Source: Selenomonas sp. oral taxon 892 str. F0426 (GTDB lineage: Bacteria > Bacillota > Negativicutes > Selenomonadales > Selenomonadaceae). Taken from it: 64,000 nucleotides of DNA. Shown piece after piece: positions 28,449 to 37,676 of the stretch. The stretch spans positions 248,001 through 312,000 of the forward strand of contig NZ_KI260523.1 in NCBI RefSeq assembly GCF_000468035.1, in the 5' to 3' direction. The translations under genes and the position numbers were made by a program. The first letter of the stretch is position 1. Each line of letters begins with the position of its first letter. Below the pieces are notes generated by a model, which saw only the letters and a program-made list of their open reading frames with translations, was not told the origin of the DNA and did not search any database.

Positions 28449-28472
28449 ATACTCAAGGAGCTCCTCGAGTAT
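28449..28472. repeat. 24-bp near-perfect palindrome in the NlpC/P60 leader
   Basis: ATACTCAAGGAG and CTCCTCGAGTAT are inverted copies with one mismatch and no loop. It lies between rnpB and the NlpC/P60 gene, overlapping a possible TATACT -10. It may be an operator or part of the rnpB 3' end; no T run follows. Confidence 0.5.
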
Positions 28473-28501
28473 ATCAAAATGCTTCTGTAAATATATTGGC
28501 T

Positions 28502-28852
28502 GTGAGAAACCAATAAGCCGAGTTCTGTTCCGCCACGATGGCGGTGACAATCATTTATCTGGGACGCCTGTTGCCAGACGCCTCAAGCGACACTACCCGG
28601 AAGGTCGACGGGCCGCCTTAACCCTTCCCTATTTGGTCTTGCTCCATGTGGGGTTTACCGAAGCCAGCCAGTCACCTGACTGCTGGTGCGCTCTTACCGC
28701 ACCTTTCCACCCTTACCGATCAGATCGGCGGTATAAATTTCTATGGCACTTTCCCTAAGGTCACCCTCGCTGGACGTTATCCAGCACACTGCCCTGTGGA
28801 GCTCGGACTTTCCTCGCCCATCAAAACGGACGCGATTGTCTCGGTTTCTCAT
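28502..28852 (-). ncRNA. rnpB: RNase P RNA, class A
   Basis: Catalytic RNA of RNase P, which matures the 5' ends of tRNAs. The conserved core GAGGAAAGTCCGAGCTCC near the 5' end and CAGAACTCGGCTTA near the 3' end are the universal P4-flanking elements. GAGAAACC (5') and GGTTTCTC (3') pair to form P1. GGATAACGTCCAGC, AGGGTGACC and ACCCCACATGGAGCAAGACC are also typical. Ends are set from the P1 pairing and are approximate. Open frames over this region are spurious. Confidence 0.96.
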
Positions 28853-28864
28853 ACCAACGCAAAG

Positions 28865-28894
28865 ATTATACCACATGTGGGGTATAGGTGTCAA
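28865..28894 (-). promoter_or_regulatory. Promoter of rnpB
   Basis: Consensus TTGACA (28889-28894), 18-nt spacer and consensus TATAAT (28865-28870) on the minus strand, about 12 bp before the rnpB 5' end. Confidence 0.9.
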
Positions 28895-28955
28895 AAGTCC
28901 CCCAACCCTTTGTGATATATGGGATGGAGACAATCCTTACGAACAGAAAATCCCT

Positions 28956-28978
28956 TTTATGAAAAATTTTTTCATAAA
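28956..28978. terminator. AT-rich palindrome after pyrD, possible terminator
   Basis: TTTATGAAAAA and TTTTTCATAAA form an 11-bp inverted repeat around one central base, just past the pyrD stop. The stem is AT-rich and weak, so a terminator role is uncertain. Confidence 0.35.
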
Positions 28979-28980
28979 TT

Positions 28981-29925
28981 TTAAGTTGTTTCCCATGCTC
29001 TCCCAACAATTTCGCCTATATTGGAAATTTTATTCTCATGAAGATGTCTGCCAAGGCCATCACATATCTTCATCGTGACCGCAGGATCATTGAAGTTCGC
29101 CGTCCCCACAGCAACAGCAGAGGCTCCTGCGAGGAAGAATTCCATTGCATCCTCCCAGGAGGCAATCCCCCCCATCCCAATGACAGGAATCTGCACCACA
29201 TGCGCTACATCCCAAACCATGCGTACGGCAACAGGCTTGACTGCAGGCCCTGAGAGTCCCCCTGTTCGATTGCCGAGCACTGGCCGGCGTCGATGGATGT
29301 CAATCTGCATGCCGATGAGTGTATTGATGAGCGAGATCACATCTGCCCCTGCCTCTTCAACGGCAAGCGCCATCTCCGTGATGCTCGTGATATTCGGAGA
29401 GAGCTTTGCGATGACGGGCTTCTCGGACACAGCTGCAACTGCACGTACGACATCGGCTGCCGCCCGTGGATCCGTCCCAAAGACAATGCCGCCCTCCTTG
29501 ACATTCGGACAGGAGATGTTGATCTCGAGCGCAGCGACGCCCACAACATTCAGCCGCTCTGCAAGTTCCGCATAGTCGTCCACTAAGCTGCCGGAGATGT
29601 TGACGACCACATTCATACCATACGGCCGAATGCGCGGCAAAATCTCTGTCAGAAAGTGCTCCACGCCTGGATTTTCGAGGCCAATGCAGTTGAGCATCCC
29701 CTGCGGGGTCTCCGCAATGCGTATGCCGTCGTTGCCCCGCCGCGGAGCGAGTGTCGTCCCCTTGACCATCACGCCGCCGAGACGTGCGAGATCGACAAAG
29801 TCCGCAAATTCCTCGCCGAAGCCGAATGTACCGGACGCCGTGAGAACAGGTGTCCGCATCTCGATGCCTGCGATATTTGTGCGCAGGAGATCATCATACG
29901 GATATTTCACTGTATTAGGAGGCAT
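28981..29925 (-). CDS. pyrD: Dihydroorotate dehydrogenase B, catalytic subunit
   Basis: Class 1B dihydroorotate dehydrogenase of 314 residues. It oxidises dihydroorotate to orotate and passes electrons through PyrK to NAD. FMN/substrate motifs are TASGTFGFGEEF near the N-terminus, EINISCPNVKEGG with the catalytic Cys, AKLSPN and GMGGIASWEDAMEFFLAGA. The start at 29925 has GGAGGTG 4 nt upstream and overlaps pyrK by 11 bp; the longer upstream frame lies inside pyrK and is not coding. It is the last gene of the pyr operon. Confidence 0.96.
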   Translation of the reverse strand: MPPNTVKYPYDDLLRTNIAGIEMRTPVLTASGTFGFGEEFADFVDLARLGGVMVKGTTLAPRRGNDGIRIAETPQGMLNCIGLENPGVEHFLTEILPRIRPYGMNVVVNISGSLVDDYAELAERLNVVGVAALEINISCPNVKEGGIVFGTDPRAAADVVRAVAAVSEKPVIAKLSPNITSITEMALAVEEAGADVISLINTLIGMQIDIHRRRPVLGNRTGGLSGPAVKPVAVRMVWDVAHVVQIPVIGMGGIASWEDAMEFFLAGASAVAVGTANFNDPAVTMKICDGLGRHLHENKISNIGEIVGRAWETT

Positions 29926-30682
29926 AATACACCTCCCCCGCCGGGAATACGGGGCCGTCCTTGCAGACCTTACGCCGCCCGCTTTTCGTATCCACGGCGC
30001 AGGAGAGACACGCACCAAGCCCGCATGCCATACGCTTTTCAAGCGATACCTCACAGGGAACCCCATACTCAGCTGCAATGGCCGCAACGCGTTCCATCAT
30101 GACGGGAGGGCCGCAGACCGCCACACCGTCATAGGCGTCGTCTTTCAGCAGTTTCGGCAGGAGCGTTGTCACAAAGCCCTGCGTGCCATATGAACCGTCG
30201 TCCGTTGTAACGAAGCACTCACGCACATGAGGACGGTAGATCTCCTCCCAGAAGACCTCCTCCCGCGTGCGTCCACCCATCAGTACGGAGGTATTCGAAT
30301 GCTCTGCCGCAAAGAAGAGCAGCGGCGTGAGGCCCATGCCGCCCCCGACGAGCAGCGGATGTTCCAGCCCAGTATAGAAGCCGCGTCCAAGGGGGCCGAG
30401 AACGGAGACGGACGTTCCCGTCTCTGCCGACGCCAGCCCCTCCGTACCACGTCCCACCTGACGATAGATCAGACGAATCCATCCCTCCGTGCGTGAGACC
30501 TCCGCAATCCCGAGCGGGCGGCGCAGAAAGCCGGCATCCGCCGGCACAGAGATCTGCACAAACTGTCCCGGCAGAGCAGAACGCGCAATCAGCGGTGCGG
30601 CAAGCGTCAATATATCGACCCCCGCAATCGGAGCTTTATGGGAAAGAATCCGCGCCTCCTCGATTAGCTTAGGCAAGATCAT
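29915..30682 (-). CDS. pyrK: Dihydroorotate dehydrogenase B, electron transfer subunit
   Basis: Iron-sulfur flavoprotein of 255 residues that links PyrD to NAD. The FAD-binding RRPLGIAEV, the NAD-binding [14 protein letters not shown] and the C-terminal 2Fe-2S ligands (CGLGACLSC, then [10 protein letters not shown]) are visible. ATG at 30682 overlaps the carB end by 14 bp. A TTG at 30676 is better spaced (8 nt) from GGAGG and may be the real start. It is coupled to carB and pyrD. Confidence 0.94.
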   Translation of the reverse strand: MILPKLIEEARILSHKAPIAGVDILTLAAPLIARSALPGQFVQISVPADAGFLRRPLGIAEVSRTEGWIRLIYRQVGRGTEGLASAETGTSVSVLGPLGRGFYTGLEHPLLVGGGMGLTPLLFFAAEHSNTSVLMGGRTREEVFWEEIYRPHVRECFVTTDDGSYGTQGFVTTLLPKLLKDDAYDGVAVCGPPVMMERVAAIAAEYGVPCEVSLEKRMACGLGACLSCAVDTKSGRRKVCKDGPVFPAGEVYYAS

Positions 30683-33600
30683 CCCCTCCGCCAACGTAGT
30701 CTTGTATTGCAAGTGTATAGACAAGGCGGCGATTCCGCATGAACTCGAGCACGCGCAGAACCTCCCACGCCGTGTCCAGCGAGGTGAGGCAGGCAATGCC
30801 GTGCTCGACAGTCGCGCGGCGGATCCTGAAGCCGTCGCGTGCGGAGTGCTTGCCCTGCGTCAGCGTGTTGATGACCATGTTGATCTTGCCGCTCTTGATC
30901 ATCTCGATAATGTCCGAGCTGCGTTCGTGAACTTTTCCGACCACTTCCACATCGATGCCGAGGGAGGCAATCGCCTTCGCCGTTCCCTCTGTTGCCACAA
31001 TGTCGAAATTGAACTCGGAGAACGCCTTGGCAAGCTGCTTCAGTTCCTCCTTGTCCTTGTTCGCAACCGTGAAGAGGAGGCAGCCCTTCGTCGGGATGTT
31101 CAGCCCCGAGCCGACGATTGCCTTGTAGAGCGCACGCGCATAGTGATAGTCCACGCCCATGACCTCGCCCGTCGATTTCATCTCAGGTCCGAGAGAGATG
31201 TCCACATCCGTCATCTTTGCAAACGAGAAGACGGGCGCCTTGACCGCAACATAGGGACGCGGCGGAATCAGACCGGAGTGGAACCCAAGCTCCTTGAGCG
31301 TTGCGCCCATCGCCACCTGCGTTGCAACGCCGACCATGTTGACGTTCGTGATCTTGGACAGGAACGGCACCGTGCGGCTCGAGCGCGGATTGACCTCGAT
31401 GATGAAGACCTCGTCACGCGCAACGACGAACTGAATGTTGAGCAGTCCCTTGACATGGAGCGCAACGGCAAGTCGTTTCGTATAATCGATGATGGTGTAA
31501 ATCACGCGCGCGGGCAGCGTCTGCGGAGGATAGACCGCAATGCTGTCGCCCGAGTGAATGCCGGCACGTTCGATGTGCTCCATGATGCCCGGAATGACGA
31601 CATCTACACCATCGGAGATGGCATCGACCTCGACCTCCGTTCCCTGCATATAGCGGTCAACGAGAACGGGATGATCCGGTGTCACCTTGACTGCGCGGCT
31701 CATGTAGTCGCGCAGCTCCTCCTCGTTGTAGACGATCTCCATCGCGCGTCCGCCGAGCACATAGGAGGGACGCACCATGACGGGATAACCGATGCGGGCT
31801 GCCCCAGCCACGGCGTCTGCGAGATTTGTCACGCTGATGCCCTCGGGGCGCGAGATCTCCGTCTGCGTCAGAACCTCATCGAAGCGCTCACGATCCTCGG
31901 AGCGGTCGATGTCATTGACGGAGGTGCCATAGACGCGAAGTCCTGCACGCTCGAGTTCCGCCGCGAGATTGATCGCGGTCTGGCCGCCAAACTGGACGAT
32001 GACTCCGTCCGGCTTTTCCTTATCGACAATGTTGAGCACATCCTCGACGGTCAGCGGCTCGAAGTAGAGACGGTCGGAGATGTCAAAGTCCGTGCTGACC
32101 GTCTCCGGATTATTGTTGATGATGATGGCCTCGATGCCCATCTCACGCAGTGCCCAGACCGAATGCACCGAGCAGTAGTCGAATTCGACACCCTGCCCGA
32201 TGCGGATGGGACCTGAGCCGAGCACGATCACCTTTTTCCGATTGGAGACGGCAACCTCATCCTCCGTGCCGCGGAACGTGGAGTAATAGTACGGCGTCAT
32301 TGCCTCAAACTCAGCGGCGCAGGTATCTACCATCTTATAGCAGGGGAGAATGTTATGACTGCGGCGCATGGTGCGGATCTCATCGCGCGTCTTCTTCGTC
32401 AGCTCGGCGATGGAGACATCGGCAAGACCGACCCATTTCGCCGCCGCGAGCAGCTTCGGTGTGAGCGGAGCGGAGGCAAGCTGATTCTCCACATCTGTGA
32501 TGTGCTTCAGCTTATGGATGAACCACCTGTCCACCTTCGTGATATCCGAAATCTCATCGACCGTCAGCTTGCCGCGCCGCAAAGCCTCAGCTATGACAAA
32601 GATGCGCTCGTCGTTGACCGCAGAGAGCTGCTTCTCTACGCGCTCGTCGTCCCACTCGGCAAAGCGGTCGATATAGAGGCGGTTCACACCGATCTCGAGC
32701 GAACGCACTGCCTTGAGGATTGCCCCCTCGAAGCTGCGGTCAATGGACATGACCTCGCCTGTAGCCTTCATTTGTGTGCCGAGTGTATGGTCTGCGTAGA
32801 TGAATTTATCAAATGGCCAGCGTGGAAACTTCACCACGCAGTAGTCAATCGTCGGCTCAAAGCACGCCTTTGTCTTCTTCGTCACGGAGTTGACAATCTC
32901 ATCGAGCGTGTATCCGATCGCTATCTTCGAGGACACCTTTGCGATTGGATAGCCCGTCGCCTTCGAGGCGAGCGCCGAGGAACGGCTCACACGCGGGTTG
33001 ACCTCAATGACATAGTACTTGTTGCTCTTCGTGTCAAGCGCATACTGTGCATTGCAGCCGCCCTCGATGCCCAGTTCACGGATGATGCGGATACTCGCAC
33101 TGCGCAGCATCTGATATTCATGATCCGTCAGCGTCTGTGCAGGAGCAACAACAATGCTATCTCCCGTATGTACTCCGACAGGATCGAAGTTCTCCATGCT
33201 GCAAACGGTAATACAGTTGTCGTGGCCGTCACGAATGACCTCAAACTCAATCTCTTTCCACCCGGCAACACTGCGCTCAATGAGCACCTGCCCGATCATC
33301 GAGTAGTTCAGGCCCTTGATCACGATGCCGATGAGCTCTTCCTCATTCTCTGCAATACCGCCTCCTGTGCCGCCCATTGTGTACGCAGGGCGTACAATGA
33401 CTGGATATCCGATAGAGTTTGCAAACTCAACAGCAGATCGAACATCCTCGACGATCGTGCTCTCTGGGATCGGTTCGCCGAGCTTCTCCATTGTCTCCTT
33501 GAAGCGCTCGCGATCTTCAGCTTTCTCAATGGCGTCAAGCGAGGTACCAAGAAGCTCCACACCATGCTGTTCGAGAACACCTTTTTCAGCAAGTTGAACA

Positions 33601-33896
33601 GCCAGATTCAGCCCCGCCTGTCCGCCAAGTGTCGCAAGCAGACCATCCGGCTTCTCCTTGGAGATGATTTCTTCGAGAAACTCCACCGTCAGCGGCTCAA
33701 TGTAGACGCGGTCGGCGATATTCGTATCTGTCATGATAGTAGCTGGATTGCTGTTGACGAGTACGACCTCGAGACCATCCTCTTTCAATGCACGGCACGC
33801 CTGCGATCCGGCGTAATCAAACTCAGCCGCCTGCCCTATGATGATGGGACCGGAGCCGATGACCATGACCTTTTTCAGATTTTCCTTGCGCGGCAT
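30669..33896 (-). CDS. carB: Carbamoyl-phosphate synthase large subunit
   Basis: A protein of 1075 residues, full length. Two homologous ATP-grasp halves are visible. The first begins [32 protein letters not shown] and the second [23 protein letters not shown]. Each contains the ATP-grasp [16 protein letters not shown] or [13 protein letters not shown] motif. The C-terminal MGS-like allosteric domain (residues about 935-1075) includes the usual [18 protein letters not shown]. It makes carbamoyl phosphate from bicarbonate, ATP and the ammonia supplied by CarA. Confidence 0.98.
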   Translation of the reverse strand: MPRKENLKKVMVIGSGPIIIGQAAEFDYAGSQACRALKEDGLEVVLVNSNPATIMTDTNIADRVYIEPLTVEFLEEIISKEKPDGLLATLGGQAGLNLAVQLAEKGVLEQHGVELLGTSLDAIEKAEDRERFKETMEKLGEPIPESTIVEDVRSAVEFANSIGYPVIVRPAYTMGGTGGGIAENEEELIGIVIKGLNYSMIGQVLIERSVAGWKEIEFEVIRDGHDNCITVCSMENFDPVGVHTGDSIVVAPAQTLTDHEYQMLRSASIRIIRELGIEGGCNAQYALDTKSNKYYVIEVNPRVSRSSALASKATGYPIAKVSSKIAIGYTLDEIVNSVTKKTKACFEPTIDYCVVKFPRWPFDKFIYADHTLGTQMKATGEVMSIDRSFEGAILKAVRSLEIGVNRLYIDRFAEWDDERVEKQLSAVNDERIFVIAEALRRGKLTVDEISDITKVDRWFIHKLKHITDVENQLASAPLTPKLLAAAKWVGLADVSIAELTKKTRDEIRTMRRSHNILPCYKMVDTCAAEFEAMTPYYYSTFRGTEDEVAVSNRKKVIVLGSGPIRIGQGVEFDYCSVHSVWALREMGIEAIIINNNPETVSTDFDISDRLYFEPLTVEDVLNIVDKEKPDGVIVQFGGQTAINLAAELERAGLRVYGTSVNDIDRSEDRERFDEVLTQTEISRPEGISVTNLADAVAGAARIGYPVMVRPSYVLGGRAMEIVYNEEELRDYMSRAVKVTPDHPVLVDRYMQGTEVEVDAISDGVDVVIPGIMEHIERAGIHSGDSIAVYPPQTLPARVIYTIIDYTKRLAVALHVKGLLNIQFVVARDEVFIIEVNPRSSRTVPFLSKITNVNMVGVATQVAMGATLKELGFHSGLIPPRPYVAVKAPVFSFAKMTDVDISLGPEMKSTGEVMGVDYHYARALYKAIVGSGLNIPTKGCLLFTVANKDKEELKQLAKAFSEFNFDIVATEGTAKAIASLGIDVEVVGKVHERSSDIIEMIKSGKINMVINTLTQGKHSARDGFRIRRATVEHGIACLTSLDTAWEVLRVLEFMRNRRLVYTLAIQDYVGGGDDLA

Positions 33897-33899
33897 ACG

Positions 33900-34973
33900 T
33901 CACTCCCCCTTCATCAGATTCCAGAACTCGTCAAAGAGATACATATTATCGTCCGGCCCCGGCGCAGCCTCCGGATGGTACTGCACGGAGAAAATCGGCA
34001 GAGACGTATGACGAAGCCCCTCGATTGTGTCATCGTTGACATTCACATGCGTAACAACAAGCGGTGTTCCTTCAAGAGAAACAGGGTCGACAGCATAGCC
34101 GTGATTCTGCGCAGAGATATGTACCTTGCTCATCTTGAGATTCTTGACCGGCTGATTTCCGCCGCGGTGCCCAAACTTCATCTTGTAAGTCTTTGCACCA
34201 AAGGCAAGTGCAAGGAGCTGATGCCCGAGGCAGATCCCAAAGATCGGCTTCTTCCCTGCGAGTTTGCGGACTTCCTCTACGATCTCCGGCACATCCGTCG
34301 GATCACCGGGGCCGTTCGAGAGAAATACGCCGTCTGGATTCAGCGCAAGCACCTCATCCGCACTCGTATGCGCGGGCACAACAGTCACCTTTGCACCAAT
34401 GCGGTTGATGTTGCAGAGAATGCTGCGCTTCACGCCGAAATCCATCGCCACGATATGCGGCGCGTCGGGCGTCTCCGTCTCGAGTGTATAGACCTCCGGC
34501 GTCGTCACAGTCTCAACCACGTTTCGCGGGAGTTCCTCGCTCTGCAGCGCAGCAATCTCGTTCTCTGCCATATCTGCCGGGACAATCACGCCCTTCATCG
34601 CACCTGCCGAGCGAATATGACGCGTAATGGCTCTCGTATCCACATTATAAAGACAGGGAATGTTGTTTTCTGTCAAAAATTCCGTCAGTGTCTCTTCGGA
34701 CTGCCAGTTGTTCGGTGCGTCGCAGAGTTCCCCGATCACAAAGCCGCGCACGAAGGAGTTCCGTGACTGCATGAATTTTTCCGCCGTACCATAGTTCCCG
34801 ATCAAGGGATATGTCATGGTGAGAATCTGCCCACAGAACGAAGGATCGGTCAGGCTCTCCTGATATCCCGTCATTGTCGTGGTAAATACAACCTCACCGA
34901 TGGCTTTTGTTTCACTGTCGAGCAGTTCGCCCATGTAAACGGAACCGTCCTCCAGTATCAGTTTTCCTTTCAT
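33900..34973 (-). CDS. carA: Carbamoyl-phosphate synthase small subunit
   Basis: Glutaminase subunit of 357 residues that supplies ammonia to CarB. The N-terminal CPSase_sm domain starts KLILEDGSVYMGEL; the class I glutamine amidotransferase domain contains the nucleophile Cys in IFGICLGHQLLALAFG and the His/Glu pair in VQYHPEAAPGP. It starts within the pyrC stop (ATGA overlap) and ends 3 bp before carB. Clustering with pyr genes points to the pyrimidine pathway, though arginine synthesis may share the product. Confidence 0.97.
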   Translation of the reverse strand: MKGKLILEDGSVYMGELLDSETKAIGEVVFTTTMTGYQESLTDPSFCGQILTMTYPLIGNYGTAEKFMQSRNSFVRGFVIGELCDAPNNWQSEETLTEFLTENNIPCLYNVDTRAITRHIRSAGAMKGVIVPADMAENEIAALQSEELPRNVVETVTTPEVYTLETETPDAPHIVAMDFGVKRSILCNINRIGAKVTVVPAHTSADEVLALNPDGVFLSNGPGDPTDVPEIVEEVRKLAGKKPIFGICLGHQLLALAFGAKTYKMKFGHRGGNQPVKNLKMSKVHISAQNHGYAVDPVSLEGTPLVVTHVNVNDDTIEGLRHTSLPIFSVQYHPEAAPGPDDNMYLFDEFWNLMKGE

Positions 34974-36262
34974 ACGATTATGACCCCATCCTTCATAACA
35001 ACCTTGCCATCGACCACGGTGAGCACTGCTTTTCCTTTGAGTTCCCGTCCGTTGAACGGCGAGTGCCTGCCCTTCGTATAGAACTTATTCACGTCGACTG
35101 TCCAGACGAGATCCGGGTCGATCACCGTGACATCAGCGGGTGCTCCCTCACCGAGTGTTCCCGCGTTCAGCTTGAATACACGCGCAGGACCGTACGTCAT
35201 CCGCTCAATCAGGATTTCCAAAGGAACTTTTCCTGTATGAACAAGGTCGGTCAGCAGCACGCCAAGCGCCGTCTCGAGCCCTGGAAAACCGCTTGGGGCA
35301 TAGATATACTCACGATCCTTCTCCTCAGGTGCATGCGGCGAGTGGTCGGTAACAACCATATCGATTGTGCCGTCAAGCAGTCCCTCTACCATCGCCTCAA
35401 CATCCTTTGCCGTGCGCAGCGGCGGGTTCACCTTCGTCGAGCTGTCACGCGGATCGACACACGCATCTGTCAGCGTTAGATGGTGCGGCGTGACCTCCGT
35501 TGTCGCCCGTACCCCACGGGCCTTTGCCTCACGTACAAGCTGTACCGCGCGTCCCGAGCTGATGTGTGCGACGTGCACATGCGCACCCGCATATTCCGCG
35601 AGCATGACATCTCGTGCAACGGCAATGTCCTCCGCCACAATGGGACGCCCCTTGATGCCAAGCATCGTGCTTCGATGCCCTTCGTTCATCGCGCCGTCCT
35701 CGACGAGTGATGTCTCTTCCTCGTGATTGATGATTGCCTTGTCAAACGGGACGAGATAGTCGTACGCGCTGAGCAGCACCTTCGCCGAGGGGTCGAAATG
35801 ACCGTCGTCCGAGAACGCAACCGCCCCCGCCTCGACCATGTCACCGAGTTCGGCGAGTTCCTTGCCCTCCTGATTCTTCGTCACGGCGCCGATGATGCGG
35901 ATATGGATGACGCCAACGTCCTCCGCGCGCTTGATGAGGCTCGTGACAAGCGCAGCATCATCCACAACGGGACGTGTATTCGGCATCGTCGCGACCGTCG
36001 TATAGCCGCCCGCTGCACCCGCGCGTGAGCCTGAGGCAAAATCCTCCTTCGCCTCCTGCCCCGGCTCGCGAAGATGCGTGTGCATATCGATGAACCCGGG
36101 GGTGACGATTTTTCCGGCGGCATCATAGACCTCGGCACCGTCCGCGCTCAGATCTTTTCCAACCTTTTTGATCACACCATCCTCGATGAGGACATCACAG
36201 ATTTCATCACGCTGTGCGGCGGGGTCGATCACACGTCCCCCCTTCAAAAGCAATGCGCTCAT
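34970..36262 (-). CDS. pyrC: Dihydroorotase
   Basis: Class I dihydroorotase of 430 residues that closes carbamoyl aspartate to dihydroorotate. Metal ligands lie in PGFIDMHTHLREPGQE, with the carboxylated-Lys region at FSDDGH, then INHEEE, HVHVAHISSG and DHSPHAPEEKDRE. The start at 36262 has GGAGGG 8 nt upstream and shares one base with the pyrB stop (TGATG). Upstream in-frame ATGs lie inside pyrB and are rejected. Confidence 0.96.
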   Translation of the reverse strand: MSALLLKGGRVIDPAAQRDEICDVLIEDGVIKKVGKDLSADGAEVYDAAGKIVTPGFIDMHTHLREPGQEAKEDFASGSRAGAAGGYTTVATMPNTRPVVDDAALVTSLIKRAEDVGVIHIRIIGAVTKNQEGKELAELGDMVEAGAVAFSDDGHFDPSAKVLLSAYDYLVPFDKAIINHEEETSLVEDGAMNEGHRSTMLGIKGRPIVAEDIAVARDVMLAEYAGAHVHVAHISSGRAVQLVREAKARGVRATTEVTPHHLTLTDACVDPRDSSTKVNPPLRTAKDVEAMVEGLLDGTIDMVVTDHSPHAPEEKDREYIYAPSGFPGLETALGVLLTDLVHTGKVPLEILIERMTYGPARVFKLNAGTLGEGAPADVTVIDPDLVWTVDVNKFYTKGRHSPFNGRELKGKAVLTVVDGKVVMKDGVIIV

Positions 36263-37200
36263 CAGGCTTTCCCTCCCATCAGAACCAATGTAAAGAGTGC
36301 CATGCGGATGGCAACCCCGTTTTTCACTTCCTCCTGAATCCGCGACTGCACACCGTACGCGACGGATTCCGAGATCTCCCACCCCTTGTTCATGGGACCT
36401 GGGTGTAGGACGAGAGCGTCGTTTGCCAGTGCCAGACGCTCCTCATTCAGCCCGTAGATGCGTGCATACTCACGCGTCGACGGGAACAGCCCGCCCTTCA
36501 TGCGTTCGAGCTGGATGCGCAGCACTTCGATGACATCTGCACCTTCCACGGCATCCTCGATGCGGTCATGGATGGTAATTCCCTCTTCCTCGTACAGAAA
36601 GCGAGGAATTAGGGTGCGTGGACCCGCGATATGCACGTCCATTCCCATCTTGCGCATCCCCTGAATATCCGAGCGTGCCACGCGGCTGTGCAGTACATCC
36701 CCGAGAATGGCGACCTTCAGCCCCGCGAGTTTTCCCTTGTTCTCTTCTATCGTATAGAGATTCAAAAGCCCCTGCGACGGATGGGCATGCGCGCCGTCCC
36801 CCGCATTGATGATAACCGGTGAGACCGCATCGGCAGCGTACGCAGCGGAGCCCTCCGCCTTGTGCCGCATGACGATCGCATCCGTACCCATCGCCTCAAT
36901 CGTATAGAGCGTGTCGCGCAGGCTCTCCCCCTTGACGATACTGGATGCACTCGCCGTGATGTTCACGACATCTGCGCCGAGATACTTCCCGGCGAGCTCG
37001 AACGACGTACGCGTGCGCGTGCTCGGCTCGTAGAACAGGGTAACGATCGCCTTTCCTCGGAGCGCGGGCACCTTCTTGATATCACGGCCGATGATGTTCT
37101 TCATCTCGCGTGCCGTGTTCAGCACGAGACGAATCTCCTCCGCCGAAAAATCTTCGAGCGCAAGAACATCGCGTCCCTTGAGTGATAACTCCTGACTCAT
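36262..37200 (-). CDS. pyrB: Aspartate carbamoyltransferase catalytic subunit
   Basis: A protein of 312 residues that condenses carbamoyl phosphate with aspartate, the committed step of pyrimidine synthesis. The carbamoyl-phosphate motif is FYEPSTRTRTSFELAGKYLGA; HPSQGLLNLYTI and VLHPGPMNKGWEIS are also typical. AGGGG precedes the ATG at 37200 by 6 nt. It is the first gene of pyrB-pyrC-carA-carB-pyrK-pyrD, behind a PyrR-type leader. No PyrI regulatory subunit is next to it. Confidence 0.97.
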   Translation of the reverse strand: MSQELSLKGRDVLALEDFSAEEIRLVLNTAREMKNIIGRDIKKVPALRGKAIVTLFYEPSTRTRTSFELAGKYLGADVVNITASASSIVKGESLRDTLYTIEAMGTDAIVMRHKAEGSAAYAADAVSPVIINAGDGAHAHPSQGLLNLYTIEENKGKLAGLKVAILGDVLHSRVARSDIQGMRKMGMDVHIAGPRTLIPRFLYEEEGITIHDRIEDAVEGADVIEVLRIQLERMKGGLFPSTREYARIYGLNEERLALANDALVLHPGPMNKGWEISESVAYGVQSRIQEEVKNGVAIRMALFTLVLMGGKA

Positions 37201-37234
37201 GTGCAACCCCTTTCATTTGATCAATGATTCAAAC

Positions 37235-37277
37235 AAAAAAGCTTTCCAATGCCAAAAGAACGGCATAAGAAAGCTTT
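37235..37277 (-). terminator. Attenuator terminator in the pyr leader
   Basis: Minus-strand AAAGCTTTC/GAAAGCTTT stem extended by ATGCC/GGCAT, followed by TTTTTT, ending about 35 bp before pyrB. A strong terminator just upstream of an operon start indicates attenuation. Confidence 0.85.
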
Positions 37278-37326
37278 GTATTCTAAAATTGGATATACGG
37301 ATAGTACAGCGTATTTCATTAAAAAA

Positions 37327-37360
37327 CTCCCTTAAGGCCTCACAGGACCTCTTAAAAGGT
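37327..37360 (-). promoter_or_regulatory. PyrR-binding anti-antiterminator hairpin
   Basis: The RNA GGTCCTGTGAGGCC (37336-37349) matches the PyrR recognition pattern ARUCCNGNGAGGYU except at its first base, which still is a purine. It is flanked by TTAA/TTAA pairing arms. In Bacillus, UMP-bound PyrR stabilises this hairpin, which lets the downstream terminator form and lowers pyr expression. Confidence 0.8.
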
Positions 37361-37406
37361 GATATATGCGGAAGCCTGACGCAGCAGACGCTCCCTTTGT
37401 CTCCCC

Positions 37407-37435
37407 ATTATAGCGTTTTCCCGCCGAAAAATCAA
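37407..37435 (-). promoter_or_regulatory. Promoter of the pyr operon
   Basis: TTGATT (37430-37435), 17-nt spacer and TATAAT (37407-37412) on the minus strand. The transcript would carry a leader of about 200 nt with the PyrR site and attenuator. Confidence 0.82.
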
Positions 37436-37517
37436 CCGCACAGATTCAGATTTTCTCTGTCGGATTGTAGGACTTGTGCAGCAGCCCTATTCTAAGTTTT
37501 GTTCGTGCTGCTCCCTC

Positions 37518-37650
37518 AAGGCGCCCCTTCCACCGCTCACGCAATCCCCCTCCCCCGTCGCGACGGTGGAGGCTAATATGCCGTATCCCCAAGCCTCCAC
37601 TGCCACAGCGGGGGAGGTGGCACGCGCAGCGTGACGGAAGGGGCGCTTTG
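37518..37650. repeat. Nested palindromic GC-rich repeat element
   Basis: About 133 bp between the pyr promoter and tpsB. The outer arms (AAGGCGCCCCTTCCACCGCT at 37518 and its imperfect inverse ending near 37650) enclose a second inverted pair, CCCTCCCCCG/CGGGGGAGG, and a third, GTGGAGGCT/AGCCTCCAC. It resembles palindromic repeats with a 'gggggaggtggc' core found dispersed in many Firmicutes. It may also terminate the adhesin operon. No protein is encoded. Confidence 0.65.
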
Positions 37651-37676
37651 TGCGCTAACACCTCTGTTTCTTTTCA

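Noticed and set aside
28646-29078. Several short open frames on both strands
   Set aside because: They lie over rnpB and its promoter, which explain the conservation there.
30489-34766. Long plus-strand open frames of 575 and 803 residues
   Set aside because: They are antisense to carB and carA, which have full family motifs and ribosome binding sites.
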